This document shows, one piece after another, positions 1-7,306 of a stretch of DNA of 35,521 nt. The translations under genes and the position numbers were made by a program. Numbering within the stretch: position 1 is the first letter of the stretch; the number at the start of each line of letters is the position of its first letter. The notes under the pieces are model-generated. The model searched no databases and was not told the origin of the DNA. It was given only the letters and a program-made list of their open reading frames with translations. The DNA lies in the NCBI GenBank assembly GCA_002861535.1, contig PHFO01000008.1, forward strand, positions 1 through 35,521, written 5' to 3'. This DNA comes from Cyanobacteria bacterium M5B4. GTDB lineage: Bacteria > Cyanobacteriota > Cyanobacteriia > Pseudanabaenales > Pseudanabaenaceae.

Positions 1-19
1 TCATCCCTCAATCCCTTAT

Positions 20-92
20 CTCACAAGGAGAATAATTTTTTCTAGTCCCCTCTCCCGCTTCCTGAGGGCAGCCGAAGGAGGATGAGGGTCTT
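20..92 (-). repeat. Degenerate copy of the window's dispersed MITE-like repeat
   Basis: Read on the minus strand, this stretch has the order CCCTCA..., GAGAGGGGACTAGAAAAA, then an A/T-rich run. The same order is seen inside the repeat at 21122-21233. No terminal GGACTTACG end is visible here, so it is a decayed or internal fragment. It lies beyond the stop of the sugar-binding lipoprotein gene. The similarity was found by eye and its edges are approximate. Confidence 0.45.
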
Positions 93-109
93 AGCCCTGC
101 AGAATATCC

Positions 110-130
110 AATCTCCTTGCCAAGGAGATT
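110..130. repeat. Perfect inverted repeat, possible terminator
   Basis: AATCTCCTTG and CAAGGAGATT form a perfect 10-base inverted repeat around a single C. It lies 28 bases beyond the stop codon of the leftward sugar-binding lipoprotein gene, where a terminator would be expected. No T-run follows on the minus strand, so an intrinsic terminator is not certain. It could instead be a processing hairpin or a protein site. Confidence 0.4.
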
Positions 131-158
131 GTCGAGAGTTCGCATCTCTTCTCCCGCT

Positions 159-1388
159 TTATTGCAGACGTTTTTGAGCTGTACTCAGGGCAATTGCAGG
201 TTCTTTTGTTTTTAGGAGCACCTCCTCGATCGCTCTACCCAGGCTTTGGGAAATGCGGGGATACTGATAAACGATCGGGCGGTTTTTCCCTGTGGACATC
301 TGCCGCAAAAAGATCGCCATCAGGGGGTTGGCTTGCAAATAGGCTTGATAAGCGGGACTGCGTTGTGCCTTGAGATTGATGGGCAGGTAGCCAGTGCCGA
401 TCGCCCATTCGGTCTGAAATTCCTCCGAGAGGACGTACTCCATAAACTTCCAGGCGAGTTTTTGCCGATCGGGGTTAGTGCGAAACATGAACAAATTTTC
501 GCCGCCGACAGCGGTAGCGGGGTTTTTGGCATAGGGCAGGGGCATTACGCCGTAGTCAATGCCTTTAGAGGCGATGAATTGCAACGCCCAGGAGCCGCTA
601 ATTTGCATCGCCACCTTACCACTAAAAAAGTTGTCTTCTTCGTAGCCCCGTTCTGGTTGGGAGAGGAGGGCATATTTTTGTTTGACTAGGGTTTGCCAGA
701 AACTGAGAGCTTCGATCGCGCCCCTGCTGTTGAGGTTGGGCACGCCATTTTCTAACAATTCTGCCCCCGTGCTCCACAAAAAGGGCAACCAACTGAAGAC
801 GGTAAATTCCCCTTTGCCCAGGGGGAGGAGGATGCCATAGCGATCGTTTTGGCTGAGCTTTTGGGCTACCTGGGCTAAATCCGACCAGGTTCTGGGTAGT
901 TCCTTAATGCCAGCTTCTTGCAGTAGGCTGGGGCGATAAAATAGAGCGATGTTATTGGCGCTAAAGGGAATTGACCATAGGTGTCCTTCTAATTCCATGG
1001 TGGAGTGGAGGGCGGGGTCTAATTCGGCAGCGAGGGGGGAAGTTGCCAGAAAGTTATCGATCGGTTGAATTGCCTCTAATTCCACCAACCGACCGGTAAT
1101 TGTCGGGTTATACCAGAGCAGATCGGGGGGGGCATTGCCCACTACAGCCGCTAAAATTTTGGGGATTTGCTGGTCTGGTTGCCCCACGTATAAAGAGTCA
1201 ATGAAAACTTCTGTTTGGGATTGGTTAAATTTATCGACTAATTTTTGTAATACTGCCCGATTGCTGGGAGGATTTACCCCCTGCCACAGGGTCAGGTGAA
1301 CCCGATCGGGGGGAGTGCCACACCCCGCTAAAAATACTAGGATAAACAACAGGCATACAACTAAGCCGATCGGTTTAATTTTGGGCAT
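159..1388 (-). CDS. ABC transporter family-1 sugar-binding lipoprotein
   Basis: A 409-residue extracellular solute-binding protein of the MalE/UgpB type, expected to capture a sugar or glycerol-linked solute in the periplasm for an ABC importer. The N-terminus has a hydrophobic signal (about residues 8-21) and the lipobox LAGC, so it should be a lipid-anchored protein with the modified cysteine near residue 23. The body has family features: LTLWQG near residue 33, a PPDLLWYNP segment near 87, and WSIPFSANNIALFYRP near 138. No permease or ATPase gene lies next to it in the window, so it is an orphan binding protein here and its partner must be elsewhere or just outside the left edge. It is divergent from the SemiSWEET gene with 37 bases between the starts. 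The substrate cannot be named from sequence alone. Confidence 0.85.
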   Translation of the reverse strand: MPKIKPIGLVVCLLFILVFLAGCGTPPDRVHLTLWQGVNPPSNRAVLQKLVDKFNQSQTEVFIDSLYVGQPDQQIPKILAAVVGNAPPDLLWYNPTITGRLVELEAIQPIDNFLATSPLAAELDPALHSTMELEGHLWSIPFSANNIALFYRPSLLQEAGIKELPRTWSDLAQVAQKLSQNDRYGILLPLGKGEFTVFSWLPFLWSTGAELLENGVPNLNSRGAIEALSFWQTLVKQKYALLSQPERGYEEDNFFSGKVAMQISGSWALQFIASKGIDYGVMPLPYAKNPATAVGGENLFMFRTNPDRQKLAWKFMEYVLSEEFQTEWAIGTGYLPINLKAQRSPAYQAYLQANPLMAIFLRQMSTGKNRPIVYQYPRISQSLGRAIEEVLLKTKEPAIALSTAQKRLQ

Positions 1389-1425
1389 AGGGACTGTAAA
1401 ATAATGGCGACAATGCAGGTATTTT

Positions 1426-1680
1426 ATGAATTGGATCGATGTCTTGGGGATGGTTGCAGCAACTTTATCTACTCTCTCTTTTTTACCCCAGGTAATTAAA
1501 GTATGGCAGACCCGATCGACTAAAGACCTCTCTACTATAACTTTAGTTTCTCTGAATTTAGGGATTTTTCTGTGGTTAGTTTATGGCTTCTTGATCCAGA
1601 AAGCGCCGGTAATTATAGCTAATGCCATTACCTTAATTTTAACTTTAACTATGCTATTTCTTAAGCGCAAATATGGCTAG
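1426..1680 (+). CDS. SemiSWEET-type PQ-loop sugar transporter
   Basis: An 84-residue protein with three predicted membrane helices (about residues 4-22, 38-57 and 60-79). This matches the size and fold of bacterial SemiSWEETs, half-transporters that form dimers to pass sugars passively across the membrane. The PQ signature is present as LPQVIKVW near residue 20, and the conserved asparagine and tryptophan region appears as [13 protein letters not shown]. It is divergent from the sugar-binding lipoprotein gene, suggesting but not proving a shared role in sugar handling. Its 3' end overlaps the 3' end of purQ by about 20 bases, tail to tail. Substrate and direction are not visible in the sequence. 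Confidence 0.85.
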   Translation: MNWIDVLGMVAATLSTLSFLPQVIKVWQTRSTKDLSTITLVSLNLGIFLWLVYGFLIQKAPVIIANAITLILTLTMLFLKRKYG

Positions 1681-2329
1681 AGAGGAGGCTAGTAAACAGA
1701 GCTAAACCATCGGTGTTCCCTAAAGCCCGATCGGCGGCACGCTCTGGGTGGGGCATCATGCCTAGAACATTGCCTGCCTGGTTACAAATACCAGCGATGT
1801 CGTGGAGGGAACCGTTGGGGTTATTTTGGTAGCGCCACACTACTTGGCGATTGGCTTCGAGGCGGTCTAGGGTGTCTTGGTCGCAGTAGTAGCAGCCCTC
1901 GCCGTGGGCGATGGGCAGTTCGATCGTCTGCCCTGGTGTATAGTTTTTAGTCCAGACCAGATCATGGCGTTCTAGGCGCAATTGGACGCGGTCACAAATG
2001 AAATGTAAGCCCCGATTGCGGATCAGTGCCCCTGGCAACAAGCCTGTTTCGGTGAGCACCTGAAAGCCGTTACAAATGCCTAGTACGTAGCCCCCCCGCT
2101 GGACATGGGTCACCACCGATCGTAAGATGGGAGCCGATCGGGCTAAAGCGCCACACCGGAGATAGTCCCCATAACTGAATCCTCCGGGCAAAATAACTAC
2201 ATCTACTCCCTGGAGGTCACTTTCCCGATGCCACAGCCATCGTGTTTCTTGACCCAAAAGCCCCTGGGTCACCCAAGCCACATCTCGGTCACAATTAGAA
2301 CCAGGGAACACTACAACCCCAAACTTCAT
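1661..2329 (-). CDS. purQ: Phosphoribosylformylglycinamidine synthase, glutaminase subunit PurQ
   Basis: PurQ supplies ammonia from glutamine to PurL in the fourth step of purine synthesis (FGAR to FGAM), in the cytoplasm with PurS. It is a class I glutamine amidotransferase. The nucleophile is Cys86 in VLGICNGFQ, and the catalytic His-Glu pair is in MPHPERA near the C-terminus. [13 protein letters not shown] (about residues 49-61) is typical of PurQ. I chose the ATG at 2329 (222 residues) because the family begins [14 protein letters not shown]. The frame is open 16 codons further upstream, but that extension is not family-like. The start codon overlaps, on the opposite strand, the start of the GNAT gene. 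Confidence 0.96.
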   Translation of the reverse strand: MKFGVVVFPGSNCDRDVAWVTQGLLGQETRWLWHRESDLQGVDVVILPGGFSYGDYLRCGALARSAPILRSVVTHVQRGGYVLGICNGFQVLTETGLLPGALIRNRGLHFICDRVQLRLERHDLVWTKNYTPGQTIELPIAHGEGCYYCDQDTLDRLEANRQVVWRYQNNPNGSLHDIAGICNQAGNVLGMMPHPERAADRALGNTDGLALFTSLLSSHICA

Positions 2330-2846
2330 GGCACAATCCCAATCCTTCTCCTCTGAGTTTAATACGACCCTCTGCATCCGGCAGGCGGAATATCTCGATA
2401 CCTACGCGATCGGTGAACTGTTGAGTTTAAGTTTTTATCCCTGGGGGCAATGGGCAAAACCGCTGATGGATTTGTTGGTAGCCCTGGATGTGCAGAGTCG
2501 TTTTAATGAACCGAACAACTTCTACCTTTGCACGATCGCTATGGTGGAAGGTAAAGTTGTTGCCAGTTTAGAAATTGCCCTGCGCCTGATCCCGATCGGG
2601 AGGGTGCCCTATCTGTTCAATTTGGCAGTGCATCCACAATGGCGGCGGCGGGGCATTGGGGCACGGTTGTTACGGGAGAGTGAGGTGCTGATTGCCAGTT
2701 GGAATGTTCCCTATCTTTATCTCCATGTGCTATCCCATAATCAGCCCGCCCAGCAACTTTACTTACGATCGGGGTTTGAAATTTGGCAGAGAGAAAAGCA
2801 CTGGTTCCGCGCCGAACGTCTACTCATGCGAAAAGTCCTAAAATAG
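2328..2846 (+). CDS. GNAT-family N-acetyltransferase (RimI-like)
   Basis: A 172-residue acetyl-CoA-dependent acetyltransferase. The fold starts around [10 protein letters not shown] (residue 16). The acetyl-CoA pyrophosphate-binding motif is [15 protein letters not shown] at residues 101-115, and the C-terminal [16 protein letters not shown] segment fits RimI-type enzymes. The target (protein N-terminus, small amine or antibiotic) cannot be told. The ATG at 2328 shares two bases with the purQ start on the other strand. No clear ribosome binding site is visible before it, so a start a few codons further in cannot be excluded. The next gene, ycf34, begins about 25 bases downstream on the same strand. 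Confidence 0.8.
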   Translation: MAQSQSFSSEFNTTLCIRQAEYLDTYAIGELLSLSFYPWGQWAKPLMDLLVALDVQSRFNEPNNFYLCTIAMVEGKVVASLEIALRLIPIGRVPYLFNLAVHPQWRRRGIGARLLRESEVLIASWNVPYLYLHVLSHNQPAQQLYLRSGFEIWQREKHWFRAERLLMRKVLK

Positions 2847-2871
2847 GAGCATTGTTAACGGGAGTATGGCT

Positions 2872-3120
2872 ATGTGTATTTGTATTCATTGCTACTATGT
2901 CGATCGGTGTGAAACCTACCATGCCGTAGAGCACCAGCACCAACAGCCCCATCTCACTGACAACCCTACATTTTCTGCGACTAACCCCCAAATTAACGTT
3001 AATATCAGAACGATCGGGGCAGAAATTCAGATGGAATGGGATGTAGTTGGTTGTGATAGCTTTTTACAGGAGCAGGATAAATGGGCGAAACTGCGTCCTG
3101 GTGTAGCGGTACCGACCTAG
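2872..3120 (+). CDS. ycf34: Ycf34 family iron-sulfur protein
   Basis: A small (82-residue) protein matching Ycf34, conserved in cyanobacteria and red-lineage plastids. In Synechocystis it has been reported to bind an Fe-S cluster and to support photosynthetic electron transport. The N-terminal signature is clear: MCICIHCYYVDRC with four cysteines, then a histidine-rich stretch EHQHQQPHL and a later isolated cysteine. There are two possible starts, 2866 and 2872. I prefer the ATG at 2872 because the GGGAG at 2860-2864 sits 7 bases before it, the usual spacing, while it is only 1 base from the first ATG. The stop is directly followed by the start of the DUF58 gene, so the two are probably co-transcribed. 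Confidence 0.88.
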   Translation: MCICIHCYYVDRCETYHAVEHQHQQPHLTDNPTFSATNPQINVNIRTIGAEIQMEWDVVGCDSFLQEQDKWAKLRPGVAVPT

Positions 3121-4461
3121 ATGCTCCTCACCGATCGGGCTTACATTTTATTGATTGTCGTCGGCATTGTCGCCAGCGTGCTGTTTGCTGTTACCCCAGA
3201 AGCGCTCAGGTGGGATTTATCCCTAGCCACTTTGATCGGCGCAAATTTACTGATTCTGATCTTAGCCCTGGTAGATATGCTCACCATCGATCGGGTCAAA
3301 ATTCGCAGGCACCCCCTGCAACGCCTATCCATCGGTCAGTTTAATCCCGTTACAATCACGATCGAAACGGGCAATCAACCCTGCCACCTCGCCATCCGCG
3401 ACTGCTATCCGGTTCAGTTTGCCGTTTCTGAAGATACCCTTACCGTCCACCTAGCTGCTAAAACAAGCCATACCCTCAGCTACACCATCAAACCCGATCG
3501 GCGGGGACTATTCGAATGGGGCGATATTCATGTCAGACAGAGGGGCAAGTGGGGGCTGGCATTGAGCCAGTGGCGCGTCAGTGCCAAACAACAAGTTTCC
3601 GTCTATCCCGATCTGATGGCACTGCGGTCTTTGACAATTAAACTAGCAATGCAGTCCTCAGGGGCAATCAGGCAAAGGCAGCGGCTGGGCATGGGGACAG
3701 AATTTGCTGAACTGCGGGAATATCGCGTGGGGGATGACCCCCGTTTAATTGACTGGAAAGCCACAGCAAGGCGCGATCGTCCCCTCCTCAGAGTCTTAGA
3801 ACCGGAACAGGAGCAGACCCTAATTATTTTGCTCGATCGGGGCAGGTTAATGACGGCAAGGGTAAAAGGATTAACTCGTTTTGATCACGGTCTAAATGCC
3901 CTGTTAGCCCTCGCCACTGCCGGTCTGCATCGGGGCGATCGGGTGGGAGTAGGAGTATTCGATCGGGAAATGTACTGCTGGCTCCCCCCAGAGCGGGGAC
4001 AACACCGCCTGCCCAAAATCATTGAACAACTCACTGCTATTGAACCCCTCCTCCTAGAACCAGACTATATGTCTGCCGTGGGCAAGGTAGTGCAACAGCA
4101 ACATCGCCGCGCCCTTGTTGTCATCCTCACTGATATTGTCGATAGCACTGCTTCCGCTGAACTTTTGAGTGCCCTTATCCATCTTACGCCCCGTTATTTG
4201 CCCTTTTGCGTCACCCTGCGCGACCCGGAAGTCGATCGGGTCTCCTCTAACTTCACCGATCCCCATAGCACCGATCGCGTTCCCGTAGTGATCAAAGCTG
4301 CCTACAATCGTGCCGTTGCCCTTGACCTACTAGACCAGCGGGAATTAGTCTTTGCCAGACTGCGCCGTCGGGGCGTTTTAGTGTTAGATGCCCCCGCCCA
4401 CCAGGTAACGGAACCCCTCGTCGATCGGTACTTACAACTAAAAATGCGTAGTCTGCTATGA
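3121..4461 (+). CDS. DUF58 domain protein with two N-terminal membrane helices
   Basis: A 446-residue membrane-anchored protein with two hydrophobic helices near residues 8-26 and 36-53, followed by a beta-rich region and a DUF58 domain. The DUF58 hallmark is ELREYRVGDDPRLIDWKATA around residues 199-218, followed by a von Willebrand A-like fold (LIILLDRGRLM in place of a classical MIDAS). In other bacteria DUF58 proteins often pair with MoxR AAA ATPases in envelope or protein-maturation roles. No MoxR gene is visible here. The gene starts on the base after the ycf34 stop and ends with an ATGA overlap with pgeF, so the three genes form a tight operon. The exact function is unknown. Confidence 0.85.
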   Translation: MLLTDRAYILLIVVGIVASVLFAVTPEALRWDLSLATLIGANLLILILALVDMLTIDRVKIRRHPLQRLSIGQFNPVTITIETGNQPCHLAIRDCYPVQFAVSEDTLTVHLAAKTSHTLSYTIKPDRRGLFEWGDIHVRQRGKWGLALSQWRVSAKQQVSVYPDLMALRSLTIKLAMQSSGAIRQRQRLGMGTEFAELREYRVGDDPRLIDWKATARRDRPLLRVLEPEQEQTLIILLDRGRLMTARVKGLTRFDHGLNALLALATAGLHRGDRVGVGVFDREMYCWLPPERGQHRLPKIIEQLTAIEPLLLEPDYMSAVGKVVQQQHRRALVVILTDIVDSTASAELLSALIHLTPRYLPFCVTLRDPEVDRVSSNFTDPHSTDRVPVVIKAAYNRAVALDLLDQRELVFARLRRRGVLVLDAPAHQVTEPLVDRYLQLKMRSLL

Positions 4462-5129
4462 CCCAGGCATGGTACTGGCGGGATGGTTCTTTGCGCTGTC
4501 GTTTACTCGATCGGTGGGAGCATCATTTTCTCACCAGAGATCAATCTCCCCCCAGGGATGCCCTCTACGCCAAACAAATCCATGGCAGTCGTTGTATTTA
4601 TGGTGCCACCGACCAAGAAGCCGATGGTCTATGGCTCAGGGGAGATGACCACCGATCGGTATGGGTTTGTAGTGCCGATTGCGTCCCTATTCTCATTGCC
4701 GATCGAGCTACAGGAGCAGTTGCCGCCGTCCACAGTGGCTGGCGGGGGACAGCCGCAGCGATCGGGAAAGTCATGGTCACCACCCTGCTAAACCAAGGTT
4801 GCCGTCCAGCCAACTTGATCATTGCCCTTGGACCCGCCATTAGTGGGGAAATGTATCAAGTCGGTATAGATGTCGCCGATCGAGTCCTCCAGACGCTCGA
4901 AACACCTGTGGGAGTCCTAGCAGATGATGTACCGGGACATTGTCGACTCGATTTACGCCTAGTGCAACAACAACAATTCCTAGAAATGGGCATACCCGCC
5001 GAAAATATCCAAATTGCTCCCTATTGCACCTTCCGATCGGCAGATTTATTTTATTCCTACCGCCGTAGCCGCCAGGAAAACGATCGGGATAGTCTCGGCA
5101 AAGTGCAGTGGTCGGGCATCAGGGCTTGA
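4458..5129 (+). CDS. pgeF: PgeF/YfiH family (DUF152) purine nucleoside phosphorylase/laccase-domain protein
   Basis: A 223-residue cytoplasmic protein of the YfiH/DUF152 family. Members have been described as multi-copper polyphenol oxidase-like, as purine nucleoside phosphorylase/deaminases, and as a peptidoglycan editing factor in E. coli. The three metal or catalytic ligands are present: His42 (KQIHG), Cys75 (CSADCVPIL) and His92 (VHSGWRGTA). LGPAISG near residue 124 is also family-typical. Translation is probably coupled to the DUF58 gene through an ATGA overlap. The 3' end overlaps the hybrid kinase gene by 11 bases, tail to tail. The physiological substrate in cyanobacteria is not known. 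Confidence 0.9.
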   Translation: MTQAWYWRDGSLRCRLLDRWEHHFLTRDQSPPRDALYAKQIHGSRCIYGATDQEADGLWLRGDDHRSVWVCSADCVPILIADRATGAVAAVHSGWRGTAAAIGKVMVTTLLNQGCRPANLIIALGPAISGEMYQVGIDVADRVLQTLETPVGVLADDVPGHCRLDLRLVQQQQFLEMGIPAENIQIAPYCTFRSADLFYSYRRSRQENDRDSLGKVQWSGIRA

Positions 5130-6753
5130 CTATACTCTGGATTGTTTGTTCCAACAACACAAAATCGAGCGGTTTTGACAGATAAGCATCCATTGTTTCT
5201 GTAACCCTTTCTTGAATATCACTCAGCGCATGGGCAGACAGCGCTAAAATCGGTATATTAGGATTGAGTTCTTTAAGAAGACGGGCTGCTTCTTCTCCTC
5301 CCATTATAGGCATTTCCAAATCTAAAATGACCAAATCAAAGTGCTCTTTCCTAAACTTCTCCAAGGCTTCTTGCCCATTGCCAGTCATAGTTACTTTATG
5401 CCCATTGCGTTTGAGAGCAATACTCACCACCATCTGATTAACAGGATTATCTTCTGCAATGAGAATATTAAATTGTCTATGTTTAACAGGAGTGATCATA
5501 GCTTTTGGTTCCAAAGGCCCAGTAGAGATAGAAGCAGTTAAGATAAAAGAGAATGTTGAACCACTCCCTTTTTTACTTTTAATCGAAAGCTGACTATTCA
5601 TTAAGCGCAACAATTCATTAGTAATAGAAAGACCCAAACCAGTGCCGCCATAGGTTTTGCTAGTCTGGGCAGATGCCTGAGCAAAAGGAATTAAAATTCG
5701 CTCTTGTTCTTCTTCAGAAAGACCAATACCCCGATCGGTCACTTGGAACTCTATGCTAACATATTCTGCCGATCGTTCTACTAAAACAACCTTTATTGTT
5801 ATATCTGCACCTTGGGGACTAAATTTAATTGCATTACTAGTTAAATTTAACAAAATCTGCCGCATCCGATCGGGGTCAAGACTCAGATATTCTGGTATTT
5901 GCGTATCATAATCTATGATTAAATTTAATACCTTTGGTTGTAAAAGAGGACTAACGATCGTTTTTACCTCTTGCAACAAGACCGATAAATTAGTCGGTTC
6001 AAAGACTAATTCCACCTTACCCGCTTCAATTTTCGCCAAGTCCAACACTTCGTTGATCAATCCTAAAATTGATTTGCCGCAGGTTTGAGCCACATTAAAA
6101 TATTCCACCTGCATTGGACCAAGGGAAGTCCCCCCCAACAGATGTAAACTCCCCAATAATCCATTCAATGGCGTACGAATTTCATGGCTGAGAGTAGCAA
6201 TGAACTTGGTTTTCGATCGGTTTGCTTCTTCTAAAGAGCGAGCATATTCTGCCAACTCTTTTTTATACAAACGAGATTCCAGTAAATTCACTACTTGTTT
6301 AGCTAAAATCTGCAACGTATAAAGTTGATGTTCATCTAAACTACGGGGAATGAAATCGATCACACACAAACTACCCAGGCGATAACCCCTGGGGGAAATT
6401 AGCGGTATGCCAACATAAAATCGAATAGAAGGGGGTTTCAACACCAGGATATTGTCATTTACTCTTGGGTCTTGCAAAGCGTCTTGAACAATAAAAGGTT
6501 CGTCTGACAGAATGGTATAAGCACAAAACGCCTGATCCCTGGGAGTCTGACGCACATCTAAACCAAAACAAGACTTAAACCACTGCCGATCGTGGTCAAC
6601 CAAACTAACCAAAGCCACTGGAGTATGACAAATTTGCTGGGCAAGGTGGGTCAAGTTATCAAAACTCTCTTCCTCTGGCGTATCTAAAACTTCGTAGGAT
6701 AGAAGTTCCTGTAAGCGATTAAATTCGTTGGCAGGTATAGGGGCAGGAGGCAT
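5119..6753 (-). CDS. GAF-domain hybrid sensor histidine kinase with receiver
   Basis: A 544-residue soluble hybrid kinase. Domains in order: GAF at about 20-165 (with RFYVGIPLISPRGYRLGSLCVID), HisKA at about 180-245 with phospho-accepting His190 in LSHEIRTPLNG, HATPase_c at about 290-405 (N-box LLNLTSNAIKF, G boxes DRGIGL and TYGGTGLGL), and a receiver at about 428-543 with acidic pair E434/D435, phospho-acceptor Asp478 (VILDLEMP) and Lys527 (SKP). All catalytic residues are present, so it should be active. There is no membrane segment. The GAF lacks the phytochrome-type bilin cysteine context, so I do not call it a photoreceptor. It is a single-gene unit read leftward, and no partner regulator lies beside it. 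The signal it senses is unknown. Confidence 0.93.
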   Translation of the reverse strand: MPPAPIPANEFNRLQELLSYEVLDTPEEESFDNLTHLAQQICHTPVALVSLVDHDRQWFKSCFGLDVRQTPRDQAFCAYTILSDEPFIVQDALQDPRVNDNILVLKPPSIRFYVGIPLISPRGYRLGSLCVIDFIPRSLDEHQLYTLQILAKQVVNLLESRLYKKELAEYARSLEEANRSKTKFIATLSHEIRTPLNGLLGSLHLLGGTSLGPMQVEYFNVAQTCGKSILGLINEVLDLAKIEAGKVELVFEPTNLSVLLQEVKTIVSPLLQPKVLNLIIDYDTQIPEYLSLDPDRMRQILLNLTSNAIKFSPQGADITIKVVLVERSAEYVSIEFQVTDRGIGLSEEEQERILIPFAQASAQTSKTYGGTGLGLSITNELLRLMNSQLSIKSKKGSGSTFSFILTASISTGPLEPKAMITPVKHRQFNILIAEDNPVNQMVVSIALKRNGHKVTMTGNGQEALEKFRKEHFDLVILDLEMPIMGGEEAARLLKELNPNIPILALSAHALSDIQERVTETMDAYLSKPLDFVLLEQTIQSIVKP

Positions 6754-6783
6754 AACTACCTTGAGGTGAAATAGTCTACTATT

Positions 6784-6815
6784 ATCTTATACTTATGAAT
6801 ATTCAATTATAAGAT
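6784..6815. repeat. Inverted repeat upstream of the hybrid kinase
   Basis: ATCTTATA (6784-6791) and TATAAGAT (6808-6815) are perfect reverse complements about 16 bases apart. They lie in the A/T-rich region 30-60 bases upstream of the hybrid kinase start. It could be an operator or part of the promoter, but A/T-rich short palindromes also arise by chance. Confidence 0.25.
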
Positions 6816-6831
6816 TGAGTAAACTTAATGA

Positions 6832-7127
6832 AAATTTAAGTTGAGATTTCTGCTAACAAATCAAGTTCGACGTGCAACTATGGCATTGGGTACTTCTCCG
6901 AATGTAGAGATACGGGAATGTATGAAGTCTTGCCAAACATCAATCAACGCCTTCTTGAAGTAGTGGGTAATTGGCATGGTCTTCGTCGAGCATTCAAGTT
7001 ACGTCATCGACTTGTTCATGGCATAACTTCTTGTAGACGCGAATATACTGAAGAGCGACTACATTGGGCAGTTTCCGCTACCACCAATGTCCGAGCCGTG
7101 TGTACTGTTTGTGAAAAAGCAGTTTAG
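6832..7127 (+). pseudogene. Broken HEPN-like gene remnant
   Basis: Two adjacent plus-strand frames together look like part of one small protein. The first is open from 6832 (LLTNQVRRAT, MALGTSPNVEIRECMK) to a stop near 6961. The second is open from 6918 to 7127 and holds VVGNWHGLRRAFKLRHRLVHG. The motif RHRLVHG fits the R-x(4-6)-H signature of HEPN domains, which are found in toxin, abortive-infection and RNA-cleaving proteins. A one-base shift near 6930-6955 would join the frames, and the N-terminus appears missing. I see no intact antitoxin or nucleotidyltransferase partner nearby. The HEPN call rests on one motif. The alternative is an unrelated short gene starting at 6918. Confidence 0.4.
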
Positions 7128-7306
7128 TTTTATGTGATTACACTCTATTTCACGTTAGGACTTACGTTGCTTTTTCTGAAACCCTTACCCTCGCCCTCTC
7201 CCCAAAAATGACTAGAAAAAATTGATCTACTTCCCTTAAACCGGCATAAATGTTGTTTATCAACATTTGTCGCACAAATTAACTTAATAAGGCTTAATAA
7301 AAGTTC
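7128..7306. other. Intergenic region upstream of the EAL/PAP-like cluster
   Basis: This is the 179-base gap before the EAL gene; the wider stretch 6754-7306 has no intact gene. It holds half a MITE-like repeat (7157-7236) and an A/T-rich leader with the direct repeat CTTAATAA at 7283-7290 and 7293-7300, just before the EAL start. Any promoter for the downstream six-gene block would be expected here. I cannot pick a confident -10/-35 pair. Confidence 0.4.
7157..7236 (+). repeat. Left half of a MITE-like repeat
   Basis: The first 24 bases, starting AGGACTTACGTTGC, are identical to the left end of the complete element at 21122. A second shared block, GACTAGAAAAA followed by TTGATCTACTTC, comes further in. 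The right terminal repeat (CGTAAGTCCT) is absent, so this is a truncated copy. It lies between the HEPN-like remnant and the EAL gene, and could have brought or disrupted promoter sequence there. Confidence 0.7.

Noticed and set aside
246-689. A 147-codon open frame on the plus strand opposite the sugar-binding lipoprotein
   Set aside because: It is antisense to a clear family member, has no recognisable domain, and has the expected mirror composition.
5760-6753. GAF of the hybrid kinase as a bilin-binding photoreceptor
   Set aside because: The conserved bilin Cys-His context of phytochrome or cyanobacteriochrome GAF domains is not present.
7283-7300. CTTAATAA direct repeat as a Pho box
   Set aside because: Period 10 rather than 11, core mismatch, and it lies only 6 bases before the EAL start, so an activator site is unlikely. 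I kept it only as a leader note.
6754-7306. A tRNA or small RNA gene in the gap
   Set aside because: I found no cloverleaf with TTCGA-type T-loop and acceptor stem. The region is explained by remnant and repeat.
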